Source: an uncultured Catenibacillus sp. (GTDB lineage: Bacteria > Bacillota > Clostridia > Lachnospirales > Lachnospiraceae). Taken from it: 16,028 nt of DNA. Below, in pieces: positions 7,371-13,853 of this stretch (the stretch's first letter is position 1; each line of letters starts with the position of its first letter). Made by a program: the position numbers and the translations under genes. Where the stretch lies: contig CAKRHR010000060.1 in assembly GCA_934339005.1 (NCBI GenBank), positions 1 through 16,028 on the forward strand, written 5' to 3'. The notes below the pieces were generated by a model. That model searched no databases and was not told where the DNA came from. It worked only from the letters and a program-made list of their open reading frames with translations.

Positions 7371-7868
7371 ATGAAAGCATATGAAGAACGCAAGGCAATC
7401 ATCAATGACATCCTGTTTGGACAGGCACCGATGTTGATGACAAAGCCAATTAAAGCAGGCACGTTGAAAAATAAGACGATTGGGGATGCCTGCACAGGGT
7501 TTACATTTCAGATTGATAACCTGAGTTATCGGGGAATTTGGGTATCAACACTTGAGGGGATTAAGGTGACAGTTGACGGACAGGAGATGCCGCAGTCAAG
7601 CCTGATGCTGTGTTTAAATGGTGTGAAATATCCGGTTTGTGATTTGGAAAGTCACACAGAAATCTTCTGGGGTGCCAGAGATATTTGTGAGATCAGTGTC
7701 AATATGATTGGCGGGCTTTCAAAAGGTGAGCATACGATAGGCATTGAGATTTTGAAACGCGCAGATTTTGGACATTCATACGGTGAAGGTGAAGACGGTT
7801 ATGCTGATGCGCATGAATTTCACACACCGCAGAAAATGGCTGATGAAGCTGTTTTCGTGATTGCATAG
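7371..7868 (+). CDS. DUF6379-like protein, putative C-glycoside deglycosidase beta subunit
   Basis: This small 165-residue protein resembles the DUF6379 family, whose members form the small subunit of bacterial C-glycoside deglycosidases. Matching features are FTFQIDNLSYRGIWVSTLEG (44-63) followed directly by KVTVDGQEMP (65-74), a central strand around GVKYPVCDLES, and GGLSKGEHTIGIEI (114-127). In the known enzymes this mainly beta-sheet subunit packs on a TIM-barrel subunit and helps shape the active site where the sugar-aglycone C-C bond is broken. The next gene, 12 nt away, is exactly such a TIM-barrel protein. The start at 7371 has a strong AGGAGGGG (7359-7366); an in-frame ATG at 7326 lies inside the palindrome and lacks a ribosome binding site. 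Aglycone specificity cannot be deduced. Confidence 0.75.
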   Translation: MKAYEERKAIINDILFGQAPMLMTKPIKAGTLKNKTIGDACTGFTFQIDNLSYRGIWVSTLEGIKVTVDGQEMPQSSLMLCLNGVKYPVCDLESHTEIFWGARDICEISVNMIGGLSKGEHTIGIEILKRADFGHSYGEGEDGYADAHEFHTPQKMADEAVFVIA

Positions 7869-7880
7869 GGGGTGGCGTTC

Positions 7881-8897
7881 ATGGATAAATTAAAACACAG
7901 TATTACACTTTTTGGTTTCTGTTTCCGCTATATGCGCGGCGAATATTCATTGGAGGATGTGCTCAGGAAAACGAAGGATCTTGGTATTGATGGTTTTGAA
8001 ATCGTGGCACCACAGATGATTGAAGGACATCCAAGTCCAAGCCAGTATTGGATGGATTCGTTTGTAGACCTTTACAAAAAATACGATTTAACACCGGTCT
8101 GCTATAGTATTTATGTGGATAACGGCAAACACAAAGGTCGTTTTCTGACTGAGGAGGAACGTATTGTTAGCACTATTAATGAAATGGAATATGCTAAACG
8201 CATGGGCTTTTCGATTGTGCGAAGTCAGGATGCGCTGCTTCCAAAGACGATGGAAAAATTGCTGCCATATGCTGAAGAGTTAGGTATCCACCTGGCGATT
8301 GAACTTCACGGTCCATATTCACCATCCACACCGGTTTTCCAGGAATATGAGGAATTGTTTGAACGCAAAAATTCTAAACATCTGGGTATTGTCATGGATT
8401 ATTCTGCATTTTCATCAGGTGCACCGGCAACTGTGCTGGACAAATTCCCGGATGATGTGTGCCATAAAGATATTTTACATAAAGTGCGCAAATTATACAC
8501 AACTACGGAAATTCCTGAGGATGAGCTGGTTCAGATGATTTTAAGCGAAGGCGGCGATGATTTGGATGTTATGATTGCCAGAAATAAAATCTTTACCGGA
8601 CTGATGCCGGGCGGCAAGATGGGTACGATTTATTACCGCACACATCCGGATTATGAAGGCTTCCGCCGATTGTTAAAATGGTCAAAATACATGCATGGCA
8701 AGTTCTGGCATGTGGATGATGACCTGAATTGTGATGAAATTGATTATCCTGGATTTGTCAAAATCATGAAGGAAGAAAATTATAAAGGATACATCGCCAC
8801 AGAATACGAAGGTGCAGGATTTTCACCTTACTATAAGGATGATGACCAGATTGCGTTGCATTTGCGTATGCTTGATAAATTGTGGAATGAACAGTAA
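7881..8897 (+). CDS. TIM-barrel protein, putative C-glycoside deglycosidase alpha subunit
   Basis: This is a 338-residue xylose isomerase-like TIM-barrel protein. Likely metal ligands are Glu141 in IELHGPY, Asp173 in VMDYS, His277 in FWHVDDD and Glu308 in ATEYEG; Glu40 (FEIVAP) marks the second strand. In characterised C-glycoside deglycosidases this subunit holds a divalent metal and, with the DUF6379 subunit, splits a 3-oxo-C-glycoside into aglycone and a dehydrated keto sugar. The pairing, order and tight spacing with the preceding gene are the main reason for this call over a plain isomerase. The ATG at 7881 follows AGGGGG by 8 nt; an in-frame GTG at 7872 overlaps that ribosome binding site. 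A region at 185-250, between the Asp and His strands, is longer than in the two upstream paralogues. Confidence 0.75.
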   Translation: MDKLKHSITLFGFCFRYMRGEYSLEDVLRKTKDLGIDGFEIVAPQMIEGHPSPSQYWMDSFVDLYKKYDLTPVCYSIYVDNGKHKGRFLTEEERIVSTINEMEYAKRMGFSIVRSQDALLPKTMEKLLPYAEELGIHLAIELHGPYSPSTPVFQEYEELFERKNSKHLGIVMDYSAFSSGAPATVLDKFPDDVCHKDILHKVRKLYTTTEIPEDELVQMILSEGGDDLDVMIARNKIFTGLMPGGKMGTIYYRTHPDYEGFRRLLKWSKYMHGKFWHVDDDLNCDEIDYPGFVKIMKEENYKGYIATEYEGAGFSPYYKDDDQIALHLRMLDKLWNEQ

Positions 8898-8924
8898 ACT
8901 TTATAATGAAAAGGGGTTACAAAA

Positions 8925-9338
8925 ATGACAAATGAGAATTTAAGAGAAAAAAATTTAGAAACAGTGAAAAAGTTTTTAGAGTGCAGAGGGCCGCTTCGAG
9001 GTGTGAGCCGTGCACCATTATTTTGTGAAGGTGCAATACAGGAAATAGGATTTCCAACAGGAAAAGGTTTTGAATACCGGAAAACACCTTGCGAGGAATG
9101 GATGACATCAACTGCGGAAAGCTTTCCAGACTGGGGATTCTATGACAATATGATTTTCCAGACGGAAGACCCTAATGTATTTATTGTCAAATCACATGGT
9201 GTTGGTCATATGGTCGAGGATGGAAGACAGATTCCGGTGGAGCATTTCTATGTCAATGAATTTCGCATGAAGGATGGTCTGATTGAAATGTTTCGAGAAA
9301 CACCAAATCCTTGTGAGGAATACAATCCGTATAATTGA
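8925..9338 (+). CDS. NTF2-fold protein, PhzA/PhzB-like
   Basis: This is a 137-residue single-domain protein. It starts with a charged helix (LREKNLETVKKFLECRG, 6-22). ESFPDWGFYDN (65-75), TEDPNVFIVKSHGVG (80-94), HFYVNEFRMKDGLI (107-120) and FRETPNP (123-129) follow. This order matches PhzA/PhzB-like members of the NTF2/SnoaL superfamily, small cone-shaped proteins that bind hydrophobic or aromatic ligands and often catalyse isomerisation or condensation. It follows the putative deglycosidase alpha subunit by 27 nt with an AGGGG site, so it is in the same operon. Inference: it may bind or process an aromatic aglycone or the released sugar; a non-enzymatic binding role is equally possible. Confidence 0.75.
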   Translation: MTNENLREKNLETVKKFLECRGPLRGVSRAPLFCEGAIQEIGFPTGKGFEYRKTPCEEWMTSTAESFPDWGFYDNMIFQTEDPNVFIVKSHGVGHMVEDGRQIPVEHFYVNEFRMKDGLIEMFRETPNPCEEYNPYN

Positions 9339-9431
9339 TATGCAGGCAATATTTTACTTGTTGCTGTGAATTATGATAAAAAAGCAAAAGTACATGAGTG
9401 CCTGATTGAAAAGTACGAAAAAAATGATTAA
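9339..9431 (+). pseudogene. Fossil C-terminus, possibly of an AAA-ATPase/PD-(D/E)XK (DUF1703-like) protein
   Basis: The frame right after the NTF2-like stop reads YAGNILLVAVNYDKKAKVHE, continues CLIEKYEKND and ends in TAA at 9429-9431. This looks like the last 30 residues of AAA-ATPase proteins with a C-terminal PD-(D/E)XK nuclease domain, which commonly end in a similar ILLVGINYDKKTK...C.IE pattern. The remainder of such a gene is absent, and there is no start codon with a ribosome binding site. It is best read as debris from an old insertion and deletion. The family match is from memory and unverified. Confidence 0.5.
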
Positions 9432-9443
9432 GGAAGATAGCTA

Positions 9444-10247
9444 ATGAGCAACCATAATGAGAAAATTGCAATTGTGACCGGTGGCAGTTCTGGTATCGGA
9501 CGGTGTTGTGCGGTGGCGCTGCGGAATATGGGATGTATTGTGTATGAGTTTAGCCGCAGAGATATGCCGTTAGAAGATGTGCAGCACATGAGTGTTGATG
9601 TGACAGATGAAAATGCGGTGAATGAAGCAGTGCAGGTGATTCTTGATAAACATCACAGAATTGACATTGTTGTAAATTGTGCAGGCTTTGGTATTTCAGG
9701 GGCAGTGGAATTTACAACAGAGGATATGGCAAAATCCCAGTTTGAGGTTAATTTCTTCGGTACAGTGAATGTCAATCATGCGGTGATAACATCAATGCGG
9801 CAGCATCAGAGTGGACGAATTATCAATATCAGCTCTGTGGCAGCCGTGGCACATATCCCGTTTCAGACATTTTATTCTGCCAGTAAAGCGGCAATATCTT
9901 CTTATACATGTGCATTAGACAATGAATTACGGCCTTATGGCATCAGGGTGACGGCTGTGGAACTTGGCGATATACATACCGGTTTCACATCTGCCAGACA
10001 GAAAGTGATTGCTGGCGATGAGGTGTATAATGGTCGAATTTCCCGAAGTGTCAGTCAGATGGAAAAGGATGAGAAAAATGGCATGAACCCGGAAATTATC
10101 GGTCAGTATATTGCAAAAATCGCAAATAAAAAGAATTGCAAACCGATTTGCACCGCAGGCGTACAATACAAATTTTTGAGTTTTTTATGCAAAATTTTAC
10201 CATGCGTGCTGCGCAATAAAATTGTCGGGATGTTGTATGCGAGATAA
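9444..10247 (+). CDS. Short-chain dehydrogenase/reductase (SDR)
   Basis: This is a 267-residue classical SDR, a soluble NAD(P)-dependent alcohol dehydrogenase or ketoreductase. The nucleotide-binding motif is TGGSSGIG (12-19), NCAG is at 78-81, catalytic Asn103 is in VNFFG, Ser131 is in NISSVAA, and Tyr144/Lys148 form YSASK. The FSRRD segment after the second strand (36-40), with two Arg, suggests a preference for NADPH. The last 40 residues (cysteine-rich, FLSFLCKILPCVLRN) may be amphipathic. An AGGAAG site lies 7 nt before the ATG. The gene probably belongs to the deglycosidase-like operon despite the fossil between it and the NTF2-like gene. It could oxidise a glycoside hydroxyl or reduce a keto product; substrate unknown. 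Confidence 0.88.
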   Translation: MSNHNEKIAIVTGGSSGIGRCCAVALRNMGCIVYEFSRRDMPLEDVQHMSVDVTDENAVNEAVQVILDKHHRIDIVVNCAGFGISGAVEFTTEDMAKSQFEVNFFGTVNVNHAVITSMRQHQSGRIINISSVAAVAHIPFQTFYSASKAAISSYTCALDNELRPYGIRVTAVELGDIHTGFTSARQKVIAGDEVYNGRISRSVSQMEKDEKNGMNPEIIGQYIAKIANKKNCKPICTAGVQYKFLSFLCKILPCVLRNKIVGMLYAR

Positions 10248-10301
10248 TAGGACAATTTAAATATATTGATGTGTGACAAAAGTTATAAAGTAGATGTATT
10301 A

Positions 10302-10324
10302 CAGGCAGAGGTTATCTCTGCCTG
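10302..10324. terminator. Hairpin terminator between convergent genes
   Basis: A 9-bp perfect, GC-rich stem (CAGGCAGAG at 10302-10310 with CTCTGCCTG at 10316-10324) and a 5-nt loop lie 55 nt after the SDR stop. It is followed on the plus strand by CTTATATATTT. It can also end the convergent substrate-binding protein gene. The T tract is interrupted, so it is good but not perfect. Confidence 0.75.
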
Positions 10325-10390
10325 CTTATATATTTCATGTTAATATTTGTATTTTTTAACTTTATGGATGTGAAGAATTATTTAAGAAAA

Positions 10391-11425
10391 TTACTTGGCA
10401 TTTTTTGAAAAATCTGTGTTGACCAGCGCATTATAGTCGGCGTGTTTTTCAAGTTCCCCGGCCTCATCAAGAATATTTTGCAGCAGATCAAAAGCATCCT
10501 GTGTAAAGGTTGTATCTGTTTTCCATGTGTCCTGTTCATGATAGCGGGTGACAATGGTTTCAAGGGTTTTTGCATCGGTTTCCTTAAATTGTGGTGCAAT
10601 GATTTTTGAAATTTCTTTTGGTGTATGTGAGTTTACATAATTCAGACCTTCCTGAATGGCATTTGTAAAATGCTGAATGATTTCAGGGTTGGCAGACATA
10701 TAGCTTTTAAGCGCAGAAAAACATGTATAAGGTACATAGCCGCTGTCTACGCCAAGTGAAGCAATGACATGACCGTTATCGGCCAGTTCAAGTGCAGAGG
10801 CAAAAGGTTCAAATTCTACCGTGTAATCGCCGGTGCCGCTGGCAAAGGCTTCTGCAGTAATGCCAAAATCAATATTCTGGATGATTTCCAGGTCTGTTTT
10901 AGGGTCAATACCGTGCTGTTTTAAAATATATTCAAATACCATCTGAGGCATACCACCGGCGCGTCCACCAATGACAGTCGTACCCTTCAAATCCTCCCAT
11001 TTAAAATTCGTTTCATTCGTTCTGCCAACAAGAAAGTTCCCGGCGCGCTGTGTAAGCTGTGCAAAATTGACCGCATAATCCGAAGCACCCTGATTGTAAG
11101 TATAAATTGTGGCTTCAGGTCCCATAAAACCAATATCTGCTTCGCCGGAAATCAGGGCAGTCATGACTTTATCAGCACCGGCGCCATTCACCAGTGTGAT
11201 GTCTAAGCCTTCCTTTTCAAAATAACCATTCTCGATCGCAACATACATTGGTGCATAAAAAATAGAATGTGCAACCTCATTTAAAGTGATTTTTGTAAGC
11301 GTTCGCGAAGTATTGCCAGCGTGACCGGAACATCCCGTCAACAGTGTGCCAAGCGAAGCAATTAAAAGCAGAAATGCCATCAAAAAAGAAAAGCCTTTCC
11401 ATTTTTTTGAGCTTTTCATTTTCAT
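10391..11425 (-). CDS. ABC transporter substrate-binding lipoprotein, NMT1/THI5-like (SsuA-like)
   Basis: This is a 344-residue secreted lipoprotein that presents a small solute to an ABC importer. It has a Lys-rich start, a hydrophobic segment (about 11-28) and the lipobox LTGC with Cys32 as the anchor. The mature part starts with a strand leading into FYAPMYVAIENGYFEKEGLD. GADKVMTALISGEADIGFMG follows, as in the NMT1/THI5-like family, which includes binding proteins for aliphatic sulfonates, pyrimidines and aromatic or thiamine precursors. The ATG at 11425 has a TTGGAGG site; an in-frame ATG 66 nt upstream has none and would add an atypical N-terminus. No permease or ATPase gene is in the window, so it must borrow transporter parts or belong to a cluster elsewhere. 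Ligand unknown. Confidence 0.88.
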   Translation of the reverse strand: MKMKSSKKWKGFSFLMAFLLLIASLGTLLTGCSGHAGNTSRTLTKITLNEVAHSIFYAPMYVAIENGYFEKEGLDITLVNGAGADKVMTALISGEADIGFMGPEATIYTYNQGASDYAVNFAQLTQRAGNFLVGRTNETNFKWEDLKGTTVIGGRAGGMPQMVFEYILKQHGIDPKTDLEIIQNIDFGITAEAFASGTGDYTVEFEPFASALELADNGHVIASLGVDSGYVPYTCFSALKSYMSANPEIIQHFTNAIQEGLNYVNSHTPKEISKIIAPQFKETDAKTLETIVTRYHEQDTWKTDTTFTQDAFDLLQNILDEAGELEKHADYNALVNTDFSKNAK

Positions 11426-11455
11426 AAAAACAAAACCTCCAAGAGGGATTTGTTT

Positions 11456-11484
11456 AGTATATGAAAATAAAAAAAGAATGTGCA
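11456..11484 (-). promoter_or_regulatory. Putative promoter for the substrate-binding protein gene
   Basis: On the minus strand TGCACA (11484-11479), a 17-nt T-rich spacer and TATACT (11461-11456) precede the start codon at 11425. It is back to back with the promoter candidate for the aldo/keto reductase, with about 25 nt between the two -35 boxes. Confidence 0.45.
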
Positions 11485-11508
11485 TTTCCAACTTTATTGA
11501 GAAATAAC

Positions 11509-11539
11509 TTGACCTAAAGTAAATTTTATGTTTTATAAT
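11509..11539 (+). promoter_or_regulatory. Putative promoter for the aldo/keto reductase operon
   Basis: TTGACC (11509-11514) and a perfect TATAAT (11534-11539) are separated by 19 nt, slightly longer than ideal. The predicted leader is about 115 nt and shows only a weak TGTC/GACA stem. Confidence 0.5.
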
Positions 11540-11660
11540 AAATCTATGATTATATAGCTTTGAACAGTTAAATATAATTATTTAGTGTCGCCAAAGACAG
11601 TGAGTGACCGTTTATATTTGACGAATAATGAGCAGAATATTAAGAAAGAAGGTATTTACG

Positions 11661-12773
11661 GTGAAGTACAAGAAATTTCAAAACATTGAGTTATCAACAT
11701 TAGGTATGGGTAACATGCGTTTGCCATCAGATGACATGAGCAATCCAACAGCACCAATTAATTACAAAGCTGCACATGAGATTATTGACTATGCGTATGA
11801 GCAGGGCATTAATTATTTTGATACAGCTTATGTTTATAATGATGGTGATTCTGAAAAATGTCTTGGAGAAGCGATGAAGAAATATCCACGCGAAAGCTTT
11901 TATATCGCTACAAAGTTTAATATTGGGGCAAATCCTGATTACAAAGCTGTTTTTGAAGAACAGTTAAAACGACTTCAGACAGATTATATTGATTTTTATC
12001 TGATTCATTGTGTGATGGACGGCAATGCAGACCAGTATATTGGGAGTGGTGCGATTGAATATTTCCTTGAGAAAAAGAAAGAGGGCAAAATCAAATATTT
12101 AGGCTTCTCAAGTCATGCAGGTACAGATACACTTGAAAGATTTGCTTCACATCATAACTGGGATTTTGCACAGATTCAGTTGAATTATTTTGACTGGTAT
12201 TTCAATACAGCAAAGAAGGAATATGAGATTCTTACACAAAAGAATATTCCAATCATGGTCATGGAACCTGTCAGAGGCGGTCGTCTGTCAAAATTGACGC
12301 CGGAAGCAGAAGCATTGTTAAAGGAAGCACATCCAGAATGGAGTATTTCTTCCTGGGCACTGCGTTTTGTCAAATCCCAGCCGGCCGTTCAGGTTGTGTT
12401 AAGTGGTATGAGCAGCATGGATCAGATTCGTGACAACCTTGCTACATTCTCAGATGAAGAAGGCTTAAACGCACAGGATATGGACACATTAAAGAAAGCT
12501 TGCGATATGTTCAAACGTCAGGTTCAGGTGCCATGTACAGCCTGTCGTTATTGCTGCAGCGGATGTCCAGCAGAGATTAACATTCCGGAATACTTAAATC
12601 TTTACAATACATACAAAGTTGATGGAGCATGGGCATTAAAAGGTGCTGACAAGATTGATTCTATCGGTAAGCCATCGGAATGTGTTGGCTGCGGTGCATG
12701 TACAGGCCATTGTCCACAGAACATTGACACACCTGCGATTATGGCAGAACTGGCGGAATTATTAAACAAATAG
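11661..12773 (+). CDS. Aldo/keto reductase with C-terminal 2x[4Fe-4S] domain
   Basis: This is a 370-residue cytoplasmic oxidoreductase. Residues 1-280 are an aldo/keto reductase barrel with the catalytic tetrad visible: Asp54 and Tyr59 in FDTAYVY, Lys85 in ATKF and His116 in LIHC. The C-terminal domain has two cluster motifs, Cys292-Cys295-Cys298-Cys302-Pro and Cys341-Cys344-Cys347-Cys351-Pro, typical of the Fe-S aldo/keto reductases of anaerobes. The GTG at 11661 is chosen because AGAAGG ends 8 nt before it and the protein then begins MKYKKFQNIELSTLGMG, as relatives do. An in-frame ATG at 11628 has no ribosome binding site. It is followed after 37 nt by a metallo-hydrolase gene. The substrate is unknown; a role in keto-sugar redox is possible. 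Confidence 0.9.
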   Translation: MKYKKFQNIELSTLGMGNMRLPSDDMSNPTAPINYKAAHEIIDYAYEQGINYFDTAYVYNDGDSEKCLGEAMKKYPRESFYIATKFNIGANPDYKAVFEEQLKRLQTDYIDFYLIHCVMDGNADQYIGSGAIEYFLEKKKEGKIKYLGFSSHAGTDTLERFASHHNWDFAQIQLNYFDWYFNTAKKEYEILTQKNIPIMVMEPVRGGRLSKLTPEAEALLKEAHPEWSISSWALRFVKSQPAVQVVLSGMSSMDQIRDNLATFSDEEGLNAQDMDTLKKACDMFKRQVQVPCTACRYCCSGCPAEINIPEYLNLYNTYKVDGAWALKGADKIDSIGKPSECVGCGACTGHCPQNIDTPAIMAELAELLNK

Positions 12774-12810
12774 AGTTGAATTGTAATATAAAAACAAAGG
12801 GGATTTTATA

Positions 12811-13647
12811 ATGAATTTATTTAAAACAGAAGTTATTAACAACCATATTACAAGAATTATTTCTGTTACTGGAGAATCGATGTTTCTGGTAAAGGGGAAA
12901 AAAGAAGCTGTACTGATTGATACAGGTACCGGGATCGGATCGTTAAGAGATTTTGTAAGTACGATGAATGATAAACCTTTGAAGGTAATTTTAACGCACG
13001 GTCATATAGATCATGCTGGTGGCGCATCAGAATTTGACGATGTTTATATGAGCAGCCTGGATAATGATGTTTTAAAAGAGAGTGACGATATTGATTCACG
13101 CATGGGTTATGCCAGAATGAATGCACACAATATTGAACTGACGGAAGATATGTTTCAGCCGATAATTAAAGAAACAAAAGAACTTAACGATGGTGACAGT
13201 TTTGATCTTGGTGAAGTTACATTAGATATTTATGCATTACCGGGACACACAAAAGGAAGCATAGCTGTACTGTTCAGAGAAGACCGTATTCTGTTGACAG
13301 GGGATGCCTGCAATACGGGTACATTTTTGTTTTTAAAAGAATGTACATCTGTTGAAGAATATAAAGAAAATTTATCTATCTTCAGAAACAGGCTTAGAGG
13401 CAAATATGATCAAATTATTCTTTCACATGGCAGTGGTGTGTTCACATCAGAATTGTTGGATGTAGTTATTGATACCTGTGATATGATACTTGAAGATAAA
13501 GATGATAAAATTCCTACGGAGTTTATGGGATCTACAGCATGTATTGCTGTGGCGATTGATTTTGAACATGGTTTTGTCAGAAGGGATGGTAAAGAAGGAA
13601 ACCTTATTTATAATCCAAATCATATCAGGAAAGAAGAAGTTTTATAG
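12811..13647 (+). CDS. Metallo-beta-lactamase-fold hydrolase
   Basis: This is a 278-residue protein with the complete metal-binding set of the fold: THGHIDH (His63, His65, Asp67, His68), His146 in LPGHTKGS, Asp165 in TGDACN and His206 in LSHGSG. A two-metal hydrolase active site is therefore likely. Family members cleave thioesters, lactones, phosphodiesters or beta-lactams; the general type here is the glyoxalase II/lactonase-like group, without a clear subfamily. AAGGGGA precedes the ATG. The gene forms a two-gene operon with the Fe-S aldo/keto reductase and ends at a strong terminator. In this context hydrolysis of a sugar lactone is an attractive but unproven guess. Confidence 0.88.
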   Translation: MNLFKTEVINNHITRIISVTGESMFLVKGKKEAVLIDTGTGIGSLRDFVSTMNDKPLKVILTHGHIDHAGGASEFDDVYMSSLDNDVLKESDDIDSRMGYARMNAHNIELTEDMFQPIIKETKELNDGDSFDLGEVTLDIYALPGHTKGSIAVLFREDRILLTGDACNTGTFLFLKECTSVEEYKENLSIFRNRLRGKYDQIILSHGSGVFTSELLDVVIDTCDMILEDKDDKIPTEFMGSTACIAVAIDFEHGFVRRDGKEGNLIYNPNHIRKEEVL

Positions 13648-13671
13648 TATTCGATAGATGATAGAAGCAAG

Positions 13672-13715
13672 AATACAGAGAAATACCCGATTAGTGGAGT
13701 TTCTCTGTATTTTTG
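13672..13715 (+). terminator. Rho-independent terminator after the hydrolase gene
   Basis: A 12-bp perfect stem (AATACAGAGAAA at 13672-13683 with its complement at 13700-13711) closes a 16-nt loop and runs into TTTTGTTT. It lies 25 nt after the stop codon. Confidence 0.85.
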
Positions 13716-13853
13716 TTTGCTTTTGGAAATATTTTGAAAAATATGTATGCTTATACACAGAAAATTGGTACAATAATAAATAATATCTATATCCCACCAT
13801 TTGAAAGGGTGGACTACTTAGAAATCAAAAAGAATAATGGGTGATATTCAAGT

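Noticed and set aside
8299..8538. Overlapping plus-strand frame within the alpha-subunit gene
   Set aside because: It is an out-of-frame shadow of the TIM-barrel gene, without a ribosome binding site or recognisable sequence.
11428..11448. Small CCTC/GAGG hairpin covering the ribosome binding site of the lipoprotein gene
   Set aside because: A 4-bp stem with a 3-nt loop is expected by chance next to a GGAGG sequence; it is not evidence of translational control.
11628..11660. ATG start for the aldo/keto reductase
   Set aside because: No ribosome binding site precedes it, and it adds 11 basic residues not expected in the family; the GTG at 11661 fits both signals.
13794..13812. Hairpin CCACC/GGTGG upstream of the AraC-GH39 gene
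   Set aside because: The stem is only 5 bp with a 9-nt loop and no other supporting signal, so it is not strong enough to call a regulatory element.
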